DNA from: Branchipolynoe longqiensis
Lineage: Eukaryota; Annelida; Polychaeta; Phyllodocida; Polynoidae
Length of the DNA: 64,000 bases
Direction: 5' to 3'
Assembly (NCBI GenBank): GCA_030323885.1
Contig: CM059189.1
Coordinates: 51,867,661-51,931,660, forward strand
The notes under the pieces: model-generated
Database searches by the model: none
What the model saw: only the letters and a program-made list of their open reading frames with translations
Told to the model about the DNA's origin: nothing
Made by a program: the position numbers and the translations under genes
Part shown: piece by piece, positions 51,747 through 62,610 of the stretch
Layout: every line of letters begins with the position of its first letter
Numbering within the stretch: the first letter of the stretch is position 1

Positions 51747-51955
51747 AAGAAAGTGAATCAGTGTGATCAGTAGCTCGGGTCGGAGGGTTGTGGTAGAGGG
51801 CAGGCGAAGGTAGGTCACGTGATCAAAACGGCGGGAAGGGTCAGCTGGTGGGGTCGGGTCGGATGCCCCTAGGGTTACTCGAGTGGCGCCACCTATCGGT
51901 TCGTTCTGCATTTCTCCACCCGTAAATTAGTCATGTTACCTATAACATGCGCAAT
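51747..51955 (-). repeat. X1 repeat A1 (5' end)
   Basis: 209 bp; differs from A2 at only a few positions. Near-palindrome CATGTTACCTATAACATG at 51932-51949, then CGC and AAT at the border. Confidence 0.95.
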
Positions 51956-52361
51956 CCTATGGGCGAAAATCCGTGTTTTCGCGGATATTAGCAGTTGGTT
52001 CTCGGTCTGATTTCCGCGTTTTTTTTTGTCGAAGACCACTTTTATCCCTGCACAGAATTGTGGATGCATATGGACATTTCGTTCCAATTGCCGCAATATG
52101 GTGATCCCCATATTTCAATAGTTTGTTGCGCCACCATACTCGATAGCCTAAGATTATGTTGAGTAAATGGTAAGTTAGGCTATAGGAGTGTTTACCTTAA
52201 TGATTATCCATCCAAGCTGCTCACCTAGCTTATTAAGAGAATCATTATTTCTGTCGTAATACAGATTATTAGGTCTATGTAATTTCTCTTCTATGTTTCT
52301 GTTTTGATTTAGTTATAGCTATTGTTGTGCAATATCTAAATATTGTTCTCACGTCTATCTG

Positions 52362-52648
52362 TTTGTTGTTTTACGTCCTAGCAACATCTAAGGTCATAGG
52401 ACGGGTACCGACTTGTGACAGTGTGCACTCACGGTGTTTTTATAGTGCTGGCCCACTTGGAGACCAGGCTGCCAGAACCATGACCTGATATCCCACTCAG
52501 TCACATTGTCCTGACACTGAGCCAACCAGTCCTTGCCCTATCTTAATAATGCTGAGCGCCTGGCTAAGAAGCGAGAAGTATCTATTTTAAGTCATTGGTT
52601 TGACTAGACATGGGTTCGAACCCACGATCCCATGGTCTACCAACACAC
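52362..52648 (-). repeat. S1 SINE
   Basis: Tail TTGTTTTACGTCCTAGCAAC to GGTTCGAACCCACGATCCC. Short host phrases TTTCTGTCGTAATACAGATT and GTTATAGCTATTGTTGTGCA occur on both sides (52250-52350 and 52650-52765), so about 130 bp of flank is duplicated. Confidence 0.85.
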
Positions 52649-52769
52649 GCTTTCTGTCGTAATACAGATTATCAGATCTAGATGTAATTTCTCTTATATG
52701 TTTCTAGTTTGATTTAGTTATAGCTATTGTTGTGCAATATCTAAATATTGTTCTCACGTCTATCAGTGT

Positions 52770-53091
52770 TATCTGTCATGTTTCGCGATGGCACTAGATC
52801 TGAACAATATCTTTTATTCTAAAAATATAAGTAACAGTTTTCGACACAGTTAATATTACCTTTAAATAGTATTGATTATGGATCTTTACAGCGGTGTAGT
52901 TCTGTCAATCAAATGCGTTCTACTGAACGTCAAAACAATATCTTGATTAGGCCTACTTTTTGGGAATTTCTGGCCGATGGGTGCCCTTTGATTGGTATCC
53001 CTGTTGACTTAAATAGTCCCCGTTAGTATCACAACTTATTCTTAAATATTGACTTTTAGATAGTACTAATTGGTTATCAAGGCCACAAAGA
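52770..53091. other. Nothing recognised
   Basis: AT-rich; no supported feature. Confidence 0.4.
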
Positions 53092-53297
53092 ACCTTGAAT
53101 TTACCTATTTTTGGTAATTAGTCTTGAAAAGCCTAAAATTCCATTAAACTGTCCCAACTGATCTAAATTAGTCTGAAATCACCATTCGCCATTTCTTTTC
53201 TTTCCCTGAAATCCAAATGAAAATAGTCTTGAATTCCTATCAAAAACAGCCTTGAAATAACCTTGAATTCCATATCTTCACATGTGTACGGACCCTG
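53092..53297 (-). repeat. M4 MITE, one end missing
   Basis: CTATTTTTGGTAATTAGTC..TTGAAAAG at left (uninterrupted reference for the X2 target) and ACATGTGTACGGACCCTG at right. Confidence 0.75.
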
Positions 53298-53831
53298 ATA
53301 TTATAGGTATTGTGGTCAGGCTAATTGTCTAATTCGATGTATCAAAGAGCTGGTTAGTCCTCCCTAAGACATTCACATTTCATGATTGTTTAGAAAATCT
53401 GCTCATTTTGTAGTTCTTTACTTTATCGACAGGTTTGGCCGAAAATTCAATTTCAACCTGCAATTTCCTTTTTCTTTCTCACCCTACATATATTCAAATG
53501 CGTGCTGTTAGCTACAACTCACATTCTGACAAATATTGTTGTAATCGACATTTAAGTCACTTATAGAGTGATTATAGTCACCTATATTCTTTCCCATGTG
53601 CACGCAAGCAAACATTAATTATATAGACCAGCTGATAAGCCTCCCTTAATATTATCTATTCCTGAGTGATTTGCTAGATCAAGATATCTATTAAATCGGT
53701 TGCTGCTATCGCACTGGATCCCTTCCGTGGAAGGCACGCTACAAGATGTATCATTTATCTAGAAATCGGTACCAAAGGCCTGCCGTACCTCCACGAAATA
53801 TGCAAACGCCGACATTGGGCTCACTCGTTAA
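53298..53831. other. Nothing recognised
   Basis: AT-rich; no supported feature. Confidence 0.4.
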
Positions 53832-54180
53832 AGTCACATAAGTGCGATGGTTTTGAGTTTTGGTCAGTTTCTTAGATAAATCTATTAGGTTGATGGTTAT
53901 AATCTATCTTACTTTAGCTTCAAGCAACTTTTGTTTTACATGGCTAACTTTGGAGATATTTGAATTTCAAACATGCAAAATTAATGTTGGCATGCATGCC
54001 AAAACTCTTGACACCATAGGATTCAGCAGTAACAGGTGCTATTAAATTGAATTAGTATTCCGTTCTATGTGGGAACGAAAGTTTAAAAAGTGCTTCAGTA
54101 TCTAAATTATATATGTAGGATCAAATCTAGATAAATATTTTGGTTTTGAAATGTTGATGCTTTTATGGGACTATGCAGCT
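53832..54180 (+). repeat. M6 MITE
   Basis: AGTCACATAAGTGCGATGG ... GGGACTATGCAGCT; complete reference copy for the split one at 8119/10975. Confidence 0.82.
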
Positions 54181-54297
54181 TTGATGTAGACCTTGATCGA
54201 GGGCCGTTATTTCAGATTGGGAATCACGTGTCAGGGGTCGGCGGGAGCATTTAAAAGACAAACTTTGATCAAAAGTCAATAAATTACTTACACTTCA

Positions 54298-55066
54298 AGC
54301 TGCATAGTCCGATGAAGTTTTGTGTGTGTGTGATGGTGTATACATACTGCCCATAACGGTTAAGGGTAATGACTTGTTTTTGCCGCCAGACTGTAATAGT
54401 CTTGTAGTTCCCCTTGTTTTGTTACTTTCAGTTGGGTAAGCTATCTAGTACATACATTCTTTTTCTGTTTGTAAGCATTCTCCCACATCGCCCTACCCTC
54501 TGTGAGTCTGTTAGTTCTACAATTGGTTAGTTGTTTGGTTATCTATAGTTATTTTTCCTGACTGCCTAAGCCTTGTTGTGTTAGTGGTCATTAGTTTCTG
54601 GTTTTAAGTTTAATGTTTACCTCCTGGGTGTATCATGCCTAGCATGTATACCTTCTAAGAGTTTGCTTGAATTATCAGTGTATTCTTTTTATTCATTATT
54701 TATTTAATTAATTTTGATTTATTCATTATTCAGTATCACATTTTCAAAACCAAAACAATTATCCAGATTTGATTCTACATACCTAACTTAGATACTGATG
54801 TCCTTATTAAGCATTTGTTGCCACATAGAAGATAATACAAAGTAAATTTATTCAAATCTGTTGCTGCTGAAGCCTATGGTGGCAGAGTTTTGGTGTGCTT
54901 GACAAAACTAATTTTGCCTGTTTGTACTGTACTTCAAATATCTCAAAAGCTAGCCATTTAAAATAAAAATTACTTCAAACTAAAGTAAGGTAGATTGTAA
55001 CAATCAATTCAATATATTTATCTCAGAAAAATTGCAGAAACTCTAAGCCATGAGACTACGCAACTT
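54298..55066 (-). repeat. M6 MITE with about 410-bp insertion
   Basis: AGCTGCATAGTCCGATGAA at left; M6 body resumes at 54730 (CACATTTTCAAAACCAAAAC) and ends TGAGACTACGCAACTT. The insertion (54318-54728) was not identified. Confidence 0.75.
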
Positions 55067-55471
55067 GAAATCTTTTTAGGATCATCAATGACCATTCCAA
55101 TCGCACTGTCAAAGCCCCTTCCCCACACCGCAGGTGGAATACAGGGAGTGCATTATATTCGCAATAAAAATATTCGCATAAGTATTTATACACCACATAA
55201 AACATATTTGAGCCAAAGCGCTTATAATGCTAGGTAATGCTTATATTGTGGAATCTTTTACCACTATTTAGTCTTCGTTGGTGTTGTTTTCTACCCCATA
55301 TTAAAAAAAACGGCTCATTGTGCCTTTTAAATCCATTTATCAAACTATTGAAGTGAGCCAAAACGCAAGCTGAAGTGTAAGAATTGGAGTAAATTATAGA
55401 TTTTAATTTTTGCATAAATTATGCTAATTAGGTAGCCAAAGTGGCCGCCGAACCTTCGTCAGGATTCTCAG
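55067..55471. other. Nothing recognised
   Basis: AT-rich; no supported feature. Confidence 0.4.
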
Positions 55472-55889
55472 TAGATAAAAGATTCACCCGGTACTTGTAG
55501 TACACGGGTGAAGATCAGCCCTATATAAATACGGGGGAAAATAGCATTAATATGGAAGTGAGGCTACAGTATGTGGCTCCAGTATCAAATGGCTACCCAT
55601 ATTATGCATATAGGCACAGAGTTGGTGAAATGGGAGAGAATGCAAAAAAGACAAGATGGCGGCCGCAGAACGCCGTCGATTTCACTTTTAAATCTTATTA
55701 AACTATATATTATATTATATTTTTCAACTCAAAGGTAGCGGGTAAATAATAAAACATATGTAAAGAATAATTGTTGCTTCTTAGATTGTTAAATTAGGCT
55801 CTCAATTCTTTGACCCGTTTTTTCGCCACCTTTTACATAGGGCTGGTTTGCACCCCTACTGCAGCAGTACCGGGTGAATCTTGTATCTA
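55472..55889 (+). repeat. M1 MITE, 418 bp, 9-bp target duplication
   Basis: Nearly identical to 31151-31568, flanked by GATTCTCAG on both sides. Confidence 0.95.
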
Positions 55890-56830
55890 GATTCTCAGCT
55901 GTCCCACATAGCAGAGTCATGACTTTTAGTTTTACATATGTTTTACATGATATGTATATCAATGGCCTCAGGGGAACACATTTTTTCTATATGGCTTCAA
56001 TTGTTTTTCTCACACAATTTTAATTTCTTTAAGCATTTTTGGATACAAATTATATATTCATACCATAAAATGAACACCTAATAGCACAATTATTGACAAT
56101 TCCTGCCATCAGTTCTTAGACAACTGCCTGAAGGTGCTTCACTGAAAACTTTATGGAGTTATCTTGGTGTTTATGGTGTTTAAAATAATGGCTTTTAAAA
56201 ATATATGATTTTAAAAGGCACTTGCTACTAAAGTCAACTCTTTTACAATGTTATATTTATTGTTGTTGATGTGCTATGGCACAGTCCAGTTCTATGTATA
56301 TGAGCCTGCCTCAAAAGGTAATAACTCTTCCTTTTTTTTCCATTGTGACTATTGACACAAAACAGCACAGAAACGGTTACACTGAAAATACAAGGGCATT
56401 TGCTTCAAATCAATATGTATTCTATTGGGATTATGAATCACCATGTAAAAAACAAATCAGTTTATCCTGAGCAAATGCATAAGCAGATAGTATGTTGATC
56501 GTTACAATGGACAAAGTTTTGTCCCATATTGCTTAGCACCTTTTGAGACAGTCTCATATAGGCATTGTGGTGAGTAAGGGTTCACTGGTTGCTATCCAGG
56601 TCACTAGTGCTTGGTGCTAACTGGTACATAACTCTTCAAGGTACTCAATTCAAGTCCCAAGGTTAACCGGGAGATATCAAGATTAAAGGAAAGGAATGTA
56701 GGTATTATTTAACTCACGGCAGCTTTCTGTAAAGCTGCAAGACCAATGCCTCAGCGCTGACAAAAAAAAGTATTCAGGTGAATAAAATATTGATGGTGCC
56801 AAAAAGAAAAAAAGAAAAGATTCCTGTACT
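55890..56830. other. Nothing recognised
   Basis: AT-rich, unique-looking; no coding signal. Confidence 0.4.
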
Positions 56831-57232
56831 CATGCAATATAGGTAACGTTTAAAGTAAGCTAGCACAATCATTTGTCCTCAGGTTAAGTTAATGTTATTT
56901 ATTAAAAACCTGCGCGCAATTTCGATAAATAGAATGTTAAATACAGCCCGATCTGAAGAGTCACGCAATATAGGTAATGTTTAAAGTAACCTAGCACAAT
57001 CATTTGTACTTAGGTTAACTGTTAAATGTTATTTATTAAAAACCTGCGTGCAATTTCGATAAATAGAATGTTAAATACAGCCCGATCTGAAGGGTCACAC
57101 AATATAGGTAATGTTTAAAGTAAGCTAACACAATCATTTGTACTTAGGTTAACTGTTAAATGTTATTTATTAAAAACCTGCGTGCAATTTCGATAAATAG
57201 AATGTTAAATACAGCCCGATCTGAAGGGTCCC
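56831..57232. repeat. About 131-bp tandem repeat, three units
   Basis: CAATATAGGTAA starts at about 56835, 56966 and 57100. Each unit ends TACAGCCCGATCTGAAG.GTC. Confidence 0.95.
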
Positions 57233-57339
57233 TAGGCCATTTTGGCTTCGGTCTGATGGATTTCTCAGAAAAGGGCATCTTTGTCATGTTCTTCAACACA
57301 TGTCATTTACAGTTCACAAGACAAAAACTCACAAGACAA

Positions 57340-57435
57340 AAGCTCACACCTTTAATAGAAAAAAGAGAAAAGCTCACCTTTAATAGAAAAAAGAGAAAAG
57401 CTCACCTTTAATAGAAAAAAGAGAAAAGCTCACAA
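57340..57435. repeat. 31-bp tandem repeat
   Basis: GAGAAAAGCTCACCTTTAAT..AGAAAAAA repeated about three times. Confidence 0.9.
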
Positions 57436-57529
57436 GCTTTAATCAGAGGTGTTACCAGAGTCAGCGCTCTCACCTATCACACCTCATTTTACACCTCCTG
57501 ACTCACACATATTATAACTGGTACTATTG

Positions 57530-57860
57530 GAAAGGTTTGTTTTGTTTGTTGGGTTTTCCATCCTAGCAACGTCTATGGTCATATCAAGACAGGCACTGAC
57601 TTGTGACAGTGTGCACTCATGGTGACTTTTATAGTGCTTCCTCAATGGGAACTCATGCTGCCGGCACCATGACCCAATAGCCCAGTAAAACACTTAAGCT
57701 AACCAGGACTTGCCGTATCCTAATAATGCTAAGTGCCAGGCTAGGTAGCGACAAGTATCAATTTTGTATGTCATCTGTTTGACTCGCCCCAAGATTCAAG
57801 CTCCCTACCTTCCGCATGGGAAGCCTGCGCTCTAGTGATTCGCCTACTGGGTCCGGTTCC
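57530..57860 (-). repeat. S1 SINE with alternative head
   Basis: Tail GGGTTTTCCATCCTAGCAAC; head at right CGCTCTAGTGATTCGCCTAC. Confidence 0.85.
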
Positions 57861-57991
57861 ATTGGGAAGAACTGTGAATTGCTTAAATTTGTTAGGACAA
57901 ATATGAAGAAAGTTATGGGCTGACAATCAGTGGGGATTTTCGACCTTTGTTTTAATAGAAAACCAAAGAAAAACCTGTGATCAATCCCTTA

Positions 57992-58905
57992 TGGAGCAGT
58001 CACACTACGACGTGTTTTCCGGCGTGCCGCCAACGCGCTTAAATATATTCAACGCGTCGAGAAACGTCAAACTTTTCGGCGTGTTTTGAGAAAACTCAAC
58101 GTGTTTGGAGCGTGTTGCTGGCGCGTTATTGGCGCGCCGCCAACGTGTTGCGCCGGTGGAGGGGATGGAAAAAAAACAACAATGCTGCTTGACCCAATTT
58201 CAAGCATCAGTCGCCGGATTCCCACGCAGGTTGCCAGCGTGTTATCAACGTGTTACGGACGTGTTGTCGGCGTGTCGCCAGCGCGTTAAACCAATTCGAC
58301 GGGGTGCTAGCGTGTTGTCAACGTGTTGTGGACGTGTTGTCAGCGCGTTGCCTGCGCGTTATCAAACCCAGCCCGCTGACAACACGTTCGCAGAACACCG
58401 GCGCACCGCCACGGATGCGCTAGCAACACGTCGACACGCGCCAGCAACACGTCGAAACGTGCCAGCAACACGTCGAAACGCGCCAGCAACACGTCAACAC
58501 GTGCCAGCAGCACGTCCACACGCGCCAGCAACACGTTACCGACGCGTTGACGCACTGGTGCCAGTTGTGGTAAATTTCCATGACTTTGACCAACGTGCTA
58601 CGAGCGGGCCGCCAACGCGCTGGTAACGTGTGTCGACGTGCTGCTAACGCGCCCATAATGCGCAACGTAAGACGTCGGCCAGCGCCGAAAGTTTTGTGCA
58701 AGCACAAAACTTTCGGCGCTGGGCGACGCGCGCCGACGCGTTGTTTCCAAAGCGACCTGTCAATCAAAGTGTACCGACGTGTACCGACGCACCGGCAACG
58801 CGTTGGTAACGCGTCCCGACGGGTTCCGACGTTTCGCCCAAAAACCCAACACGTTGGCACGCGTTGTCCAACGCCGGGCCAACACGTCGTAGTGTGACTG
58901 CTCCA
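57992..58905. repeat. 914-bp PIF/Harbinger-like MITE M2, TTA target
   Basis: TGGAGCAGTCACACTACGAC at left mirrors GTCGTAGTGTGACTGCTCCA at right, with TTA on both sides. The whole interior consists of variants of ACGTGTTG / GCGCGTTG and their complements. A 42-nt hairpin lies at 58680-58721. Confidence 0.92.
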
Positions 58906-58954
58906 TTAAGAAATATATTAAAAAAATTGTCCAGCTTATTATACCTGTGACATT

Positions 58955-59155
58955 TATATGACTTATAAAATTGATACTTGTTACTTCCTAGCCAGGCGTT
59001 AGCCATTATTAGGATAGGGCAAAGACTGATTAGTTCAGTATCAGGATAATGTGACTGAGTGCGATATCAGATCATGCTGGTCATGCAACCCGTCCTGATA
59101 TGACCATAGATGTTGCCAGGACGTAAACCTCAAACAACCAACCAGCCAACCAGAT
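58955..59155 (+). repeat. S1 SINE, head missing
   Basis: ATGACTTATAAAATTGATAC to CAGGACGTAAACCTC; part of the middle is deleted. Confidence 0.85.
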
Positions 59156-59333
59156 TTCTACTTTGAAGGAATACTTATTTTTGCTCTTGTTATATGTAGA
59201 TCCAACATGGAGGCCAAATCGCGCTCGTCGGCGGCGATCCGAGGTACTAAGGGTGCGACGCCGCGTACAAGGGCCGTCACTCCGCTACCGCTCAACACCA
59301 GCAAGCACAAGCCGCTACCACAGCAAGGTGCGT

Positions 59334-60259
59334 GTCATGCAGAGTAGAACAATATGGACTGCCCGGTTGCCCCGGTGTAAAGATTTCAAATTCCCCCCTG
59401 ATTCAAGTTCCCCCCCCCGGGAACTTGAAAACGTTTTCAAATTCCTCCCAGGGGAATTTGAAAACGTTTTCAAGTTCCCTCCCTCGTTTTAACTTTCCCT
59501 CCCCCCGGGGAACTTGAAAACGTGCGTAAAACTACACCAACCTCTCAGCCTCCCCAGGCCCTCTCAGAGGGTTGGGCTCCTTAGGCTGTCTTTTTCCTCC
59601 CCCCTCCCCCCTCCCCCCCCCCCCCCCCTGGAAATTGTCTGGACATTTTTAATTTTCCGTGAAATTTTCGATTTGTTTAACTTTTCAATTTGTTGTGGTT
59701 TTTTGAATAATTAAAAAAATATAGAATTTTTGTGTGAAATTCTTTATTTTCGTGAAATATACATTTTGTGTGTGAATTTTTTACGTGAAATTGTTCGATT
59801 AACAACAAATCTTTTTGGGGAAATTTTGGTGACTACTATTACTATTTTTCATAAATTTTCGATCTTTTTAAAACTTTTTCATTTTTGGGGAATTTTCTTT
59901 ATTTTTAAACAATTTTAAATTCCCAGAGGGGGGAATTTGAAAATAGGGGGAGAAATCTGAAAACTGTTTTTAAGTTCCCCCCGGGAATCTGAAAACGTTT
60001 TTAATTTCCCCGGATGGAAGTTAAAAACGTTTTCAGATTCCCGGGGGGGAACTTGGGAAGGGGGGAAGTTGAAATCGTTACACCGGGGCATCTTGTTTAC
60101 TCGGTTGGGCAAGTGAAGTTCTCTGATCTGCAGTAGCAGATTTCAGTTTCAATTGGCTGACTTGGGCTTGGGCAATTAGTTTTGCCACTAGGGCAAGTAG
60201 AAAATTCAGTCACTTGCTCGATTGGGCAAGTGGGGGGAAAATTAACTGTCCTACCCTGC
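59334..60259 (+). repeat. Dispersed repeat M13 interrupted by M12
   Basis: GCAGAGTAGAACAATATGGA at left, AACTGTCCTACCCTG at right. Compared with 25843-26068, the interruption falls at TTGCCC/GGGGCA. Confidence 0.8.
59370..60089. repeat. TIR element M12 built of GAAAACGTTTTC units
   Basis: CCCCGGTGTAAAGATTTCAA at left mirrors TTGAAATCGTTACACCGGGG at right. The sub-terminal zones (59385-59525 and 59925-60070) consist of repeated GGGAA.TTGAAAACGTTTTC modules. A C-rich tract with AAACTACACCAAC lies in the left half. Confidence 0.85.
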
Positions 60260-60925
60260 TGTGTGTGTGGTGTGTGCGTGTGTGTGTGGGGGGGGATCAG
60301 ATGTTGGGGCCTACTATCAGAATCCACCCTAAAGCGGGTAACCGTTGCAGGGTCCATATGGGGCCTGGAAAGTCTTGAAAAGTCCTGAACTTCATATGCC
60401 CCATTTCAAGGCCTTGTAAAGCCTTGAATTTAACCTATTTTGGGTAATTCAATAAACCCGACACGGATCAACTTTTTGTTGGGCTAATAAATTTATTAAA
60501 CAGGCTTAATAAATTTTTACACAGCCTTATAGCCTGATACTTTCCAAGACATGACTTCAACAAGCTTCTCTCAATATTACAATTGAGGATATTTGCTTTT
60601 ACCTACTCTAACTGTTCCAGGCAGTACAGCCTGATAGCTGTTATCTTTAGTATCATTACTTATTTGCAGGTCAGAGAACCGGGATGGTTATTAGCTTAGC
60701 TATTACTTATGTGCAGGTTGTAGCTCCAGCGGTTCGTTATCATAATTTTATATGGTAAGGCTACTAGAATGCAGGATTCTTTGGTGTACTTGTCGGTTGA
60801 TGACATTAGGCAGCAGCTACGGGCAGATCACGGTCACACGTTCATCTCACATCCGGGACACACACACATTTATGACTTTTTTAGACATGCATCATTTTTT
60901 CACAGCAAAGGGTGGCTTATTGGGA

Positions 60926-61897
60926 TCATAAGTTCTCAGCCAAGTTGGGACAGGGGAGCTTATGATCCCGTCCTGAAATTTTTTTATCAACGTAGTTAAA
61001 AACACTATCGGATTTCCATCGACCCAGTGTTCTTATACAGTCCAGCGGCATCCCCATTCTCGCATACTCTTGTGCCCCCCCTCGACGTAGACTATGCCCA
61101 GTGACCAACGGCCACCATGGGAGTCCAGCTGCCTTCAGTGCGATATGCATGCACCTTGTGAAGAGTCGAGCAGTCAGTGGAGCCCCGTTCGCCATTACGA
61201 ACGCTGGGGCGTCCTTATGCACTGGGAACTGCCTGCTGTACTTGTTCCACGCTTGAACCGGGCAGAGGGGAGAGCCTCGCACCCGTGGTAATTCAACTTT
61301 GTAAACGTCCTCATGTCTACTGGATGTTTTTGTGGACATAACTGTGATCGTCAGGTGTGTGTCGTGTGCCTCGATGTCACCTCCGAGCATCATGTGACCG
61401 TCATCCCCCGTTACCTCGGAATAAAACAAATTAGACTGTCTTAGTAAACATAAATAACCTATCAGTATTGCAGCAATCAACACAAAACCATCCTGATCAA
61501 TTTTTCTGAATTTTACAATTATTATTTTAATATGTTCAATCCTTAATGGGAATGCCCTATTTACAGATTTGTTTTTCAACTTACACATTCCTGATTTAAT
61601 TACCGATACAGCATAACTATCAAACGCCGACGTGTTACCTTGTAATAGTCTTACCCACGATCTTGCCCCACTCATATAGTTCTTTATAGCCCCTCCAGTT
61701 TTTAGTCTATCGTTTAAGTATAAAGAGTACAACATTACCGTTCTTAGTTTGGGTTTCTTAAGGTCATCCTTTTTGTTCTTACAAAACTTCAAGTATTCCC
61801 TAAATTGTACCCTTTTATTCTTCCACGTCCCCTCCGCTAATCCTGCCGTGAAATACACGCTAAGCCTGTTCACTACTGCGTGATCACTATCTGCAAG
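60926..61897 (-). CDS. X2 tyrosine recombinase, apparently intact
   Basis: About 315 residues counted from the GTG at 61873; the frame also extends slightly upstream to 61897. N-terminal core-binding domain (about 1-105, starting with an AGLAEGTWKNK helix) and catalytic domain with all expected residues: Arg145 in LLRQSN, Lys182 in STKTSS, His260 and Arg263 in GHSLRRGG, Trp286 in LGRWKSD, nucleophile Tyr294 in VFNYV. Such enzymes cut and rejoin circular DNA at short core sequences. No ATG fits the start; TTTATCAACTTGCAG just upstream looks like a splice acceptor, so the true 5' end may be in an upstream exon such as Gag. Confidence 0.92.
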   Translation of the reverse strand, partial: LADSDHAVVNRLSVYFTAGLAEGTWKNKRVQFREYLKFCKNKKDDLKKPKLRTVMLYSLYLNDRLKTGGAIKNYMSGARSWVRLLQGNTSAFDSYAVSVIKSGMCKLKNKSVNRAFPLRIEHIKIIIVKFRKIDQDGFVLIAAILIGYLCLLRQSNLFYSEVTGDDGHMMLGGDIEAHDTHLTITVMSTKTSSRHEDVYKVELPRVRGSPLCPVQAWNKYSRQFPVHKDAPAFVMANGAPLTARLFTRCMHIALKAAGLPWWPLVTGHSLRRGGAQEYARMGMPLDCIRTLGRWKSDSVFNYVDKKISGRDHKLPCPNLAENL

Positions 61898-61937
61898 TTG
61901 ATAAAGCCAAATAATAAATTAGCAACTAGCAAGGGAC

Positions 61938-62610
61938 CTACAATGATATACCCCGGTTATATTCGGCTCGCGATGTTTCCTGTATGGATTTATCAGCGAC
62001 GACATCCACACGTTTACCGAGACCACATATGTCACGACGAACCTCAATAATTTTGGCCTCGTCATCCCACGCATCTGGCAGACGGCGATCTGCAATCATT
62101 GCAAACACTTTTTCGCTGTAGTCCAAGCACGTCTGCCAAGTGTAATTATGAGCCATAGCAATAACTGAGTCCATATGATTATCAATATGTGGGATCCAGT
62201 CAGCAGGAATATCACCTCTCTTGATCATGCGCCTCACTGCAGCCATGTACTCGAACCATTTGGATTCTCCTTGCGCAACCTTCCCCTTCTTTTCGCCACG
62301 AATCACATATCTATGCGGAAGCAACTTCACCTTCCCAGAACGTCTCGCTTTCTTACCAGCAATGCTAATTAAGTCTTTCATCATATCATCATCCGTCTCT
62401 GAGTCTATGTCACTACAACAATTACCACAACCAGCATGCCGACGGACGGTACGGCACGTACCACAACCACTAGAACACAATGCTTTTTTCGTACCTTTAT
62501 CACGTCGTGTACTATCACGCTTCCTGCAGGTGTTACACGAGCGAGTCGGTTGTGACGGCGAACCCGGCTGTGTGCATACAACTGTAACGCCGTCTTCCTC
62601 TATGACGTCA
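61938..62610 (-). pseudogene. X2 Gag-like protein, main part
   Basis: Continues after the SINE (62611-62951) in the original frame. A Cys-rich segment comes first (CNTCRK, CSSGCGTC, CGNCC), absent from X1. Then the domain shared with X1: LPHRYVIRGEK, WFEYMAAVRRM, IAMAHNYTWQTCLDYSE, VFAMIADRRLPDAW. It stops at 61938 before reaching the zinc motif that X1 has. GTATAT near the end could be a splice donor feeding the recombinase exon (weak). Confidence 0.75.

Larger units (their letters stand above)
47084..51955 (-). mobile_element. YR element X1: Gag and recombinase genes with split direct repeats, no RT
   Basis: About 4.87 kb, inserted in an M5 MITE. Order along the minus strand: repeat A1 (51747-51955), leader with 153-bp repeats, Gag in two overlapping frames, a 252-codon ORF, recombinase C-terminal half, then B1 (47473-47613), A2 (47267-47475) and B2 (47084-47224). 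A1...B1-A2-B2 is the split-direct-repeat layout known from Ngaro/PAT-type YR retrotransposons. AAT occurs at both ends and at the B1/A2 joint. No RT or RNase H motif was found anywhere inside. It may be a deletion derivative; a tandem pair with one internally deleted unit would look the same. Confidence 0.88.
46856..52050 (-). repeat. M5 MITE interrupted by the YR element X1
   Basis: CAGAGATCAAAGATCTCC at left and CCACTTTTATCCCTG at right, with CACAGA directly on both sides (46850-46855, 52051-52056). Its interruption at AAT is described under X1. Confidence 0.9.

Noticed and set aside
51414..51911. 165-codon minus-strand ORF in the X1 leader
   Set aside because: Starts inside repeat A1, of which A2 gives a different downstream reading; no recognisable domain.
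58105..58860. Repetitive ORFs (APATRRN / VLLARVD) on both strands
   Set aside because: Translation of the ACGTGTTG-type modules of the M2 MITE.
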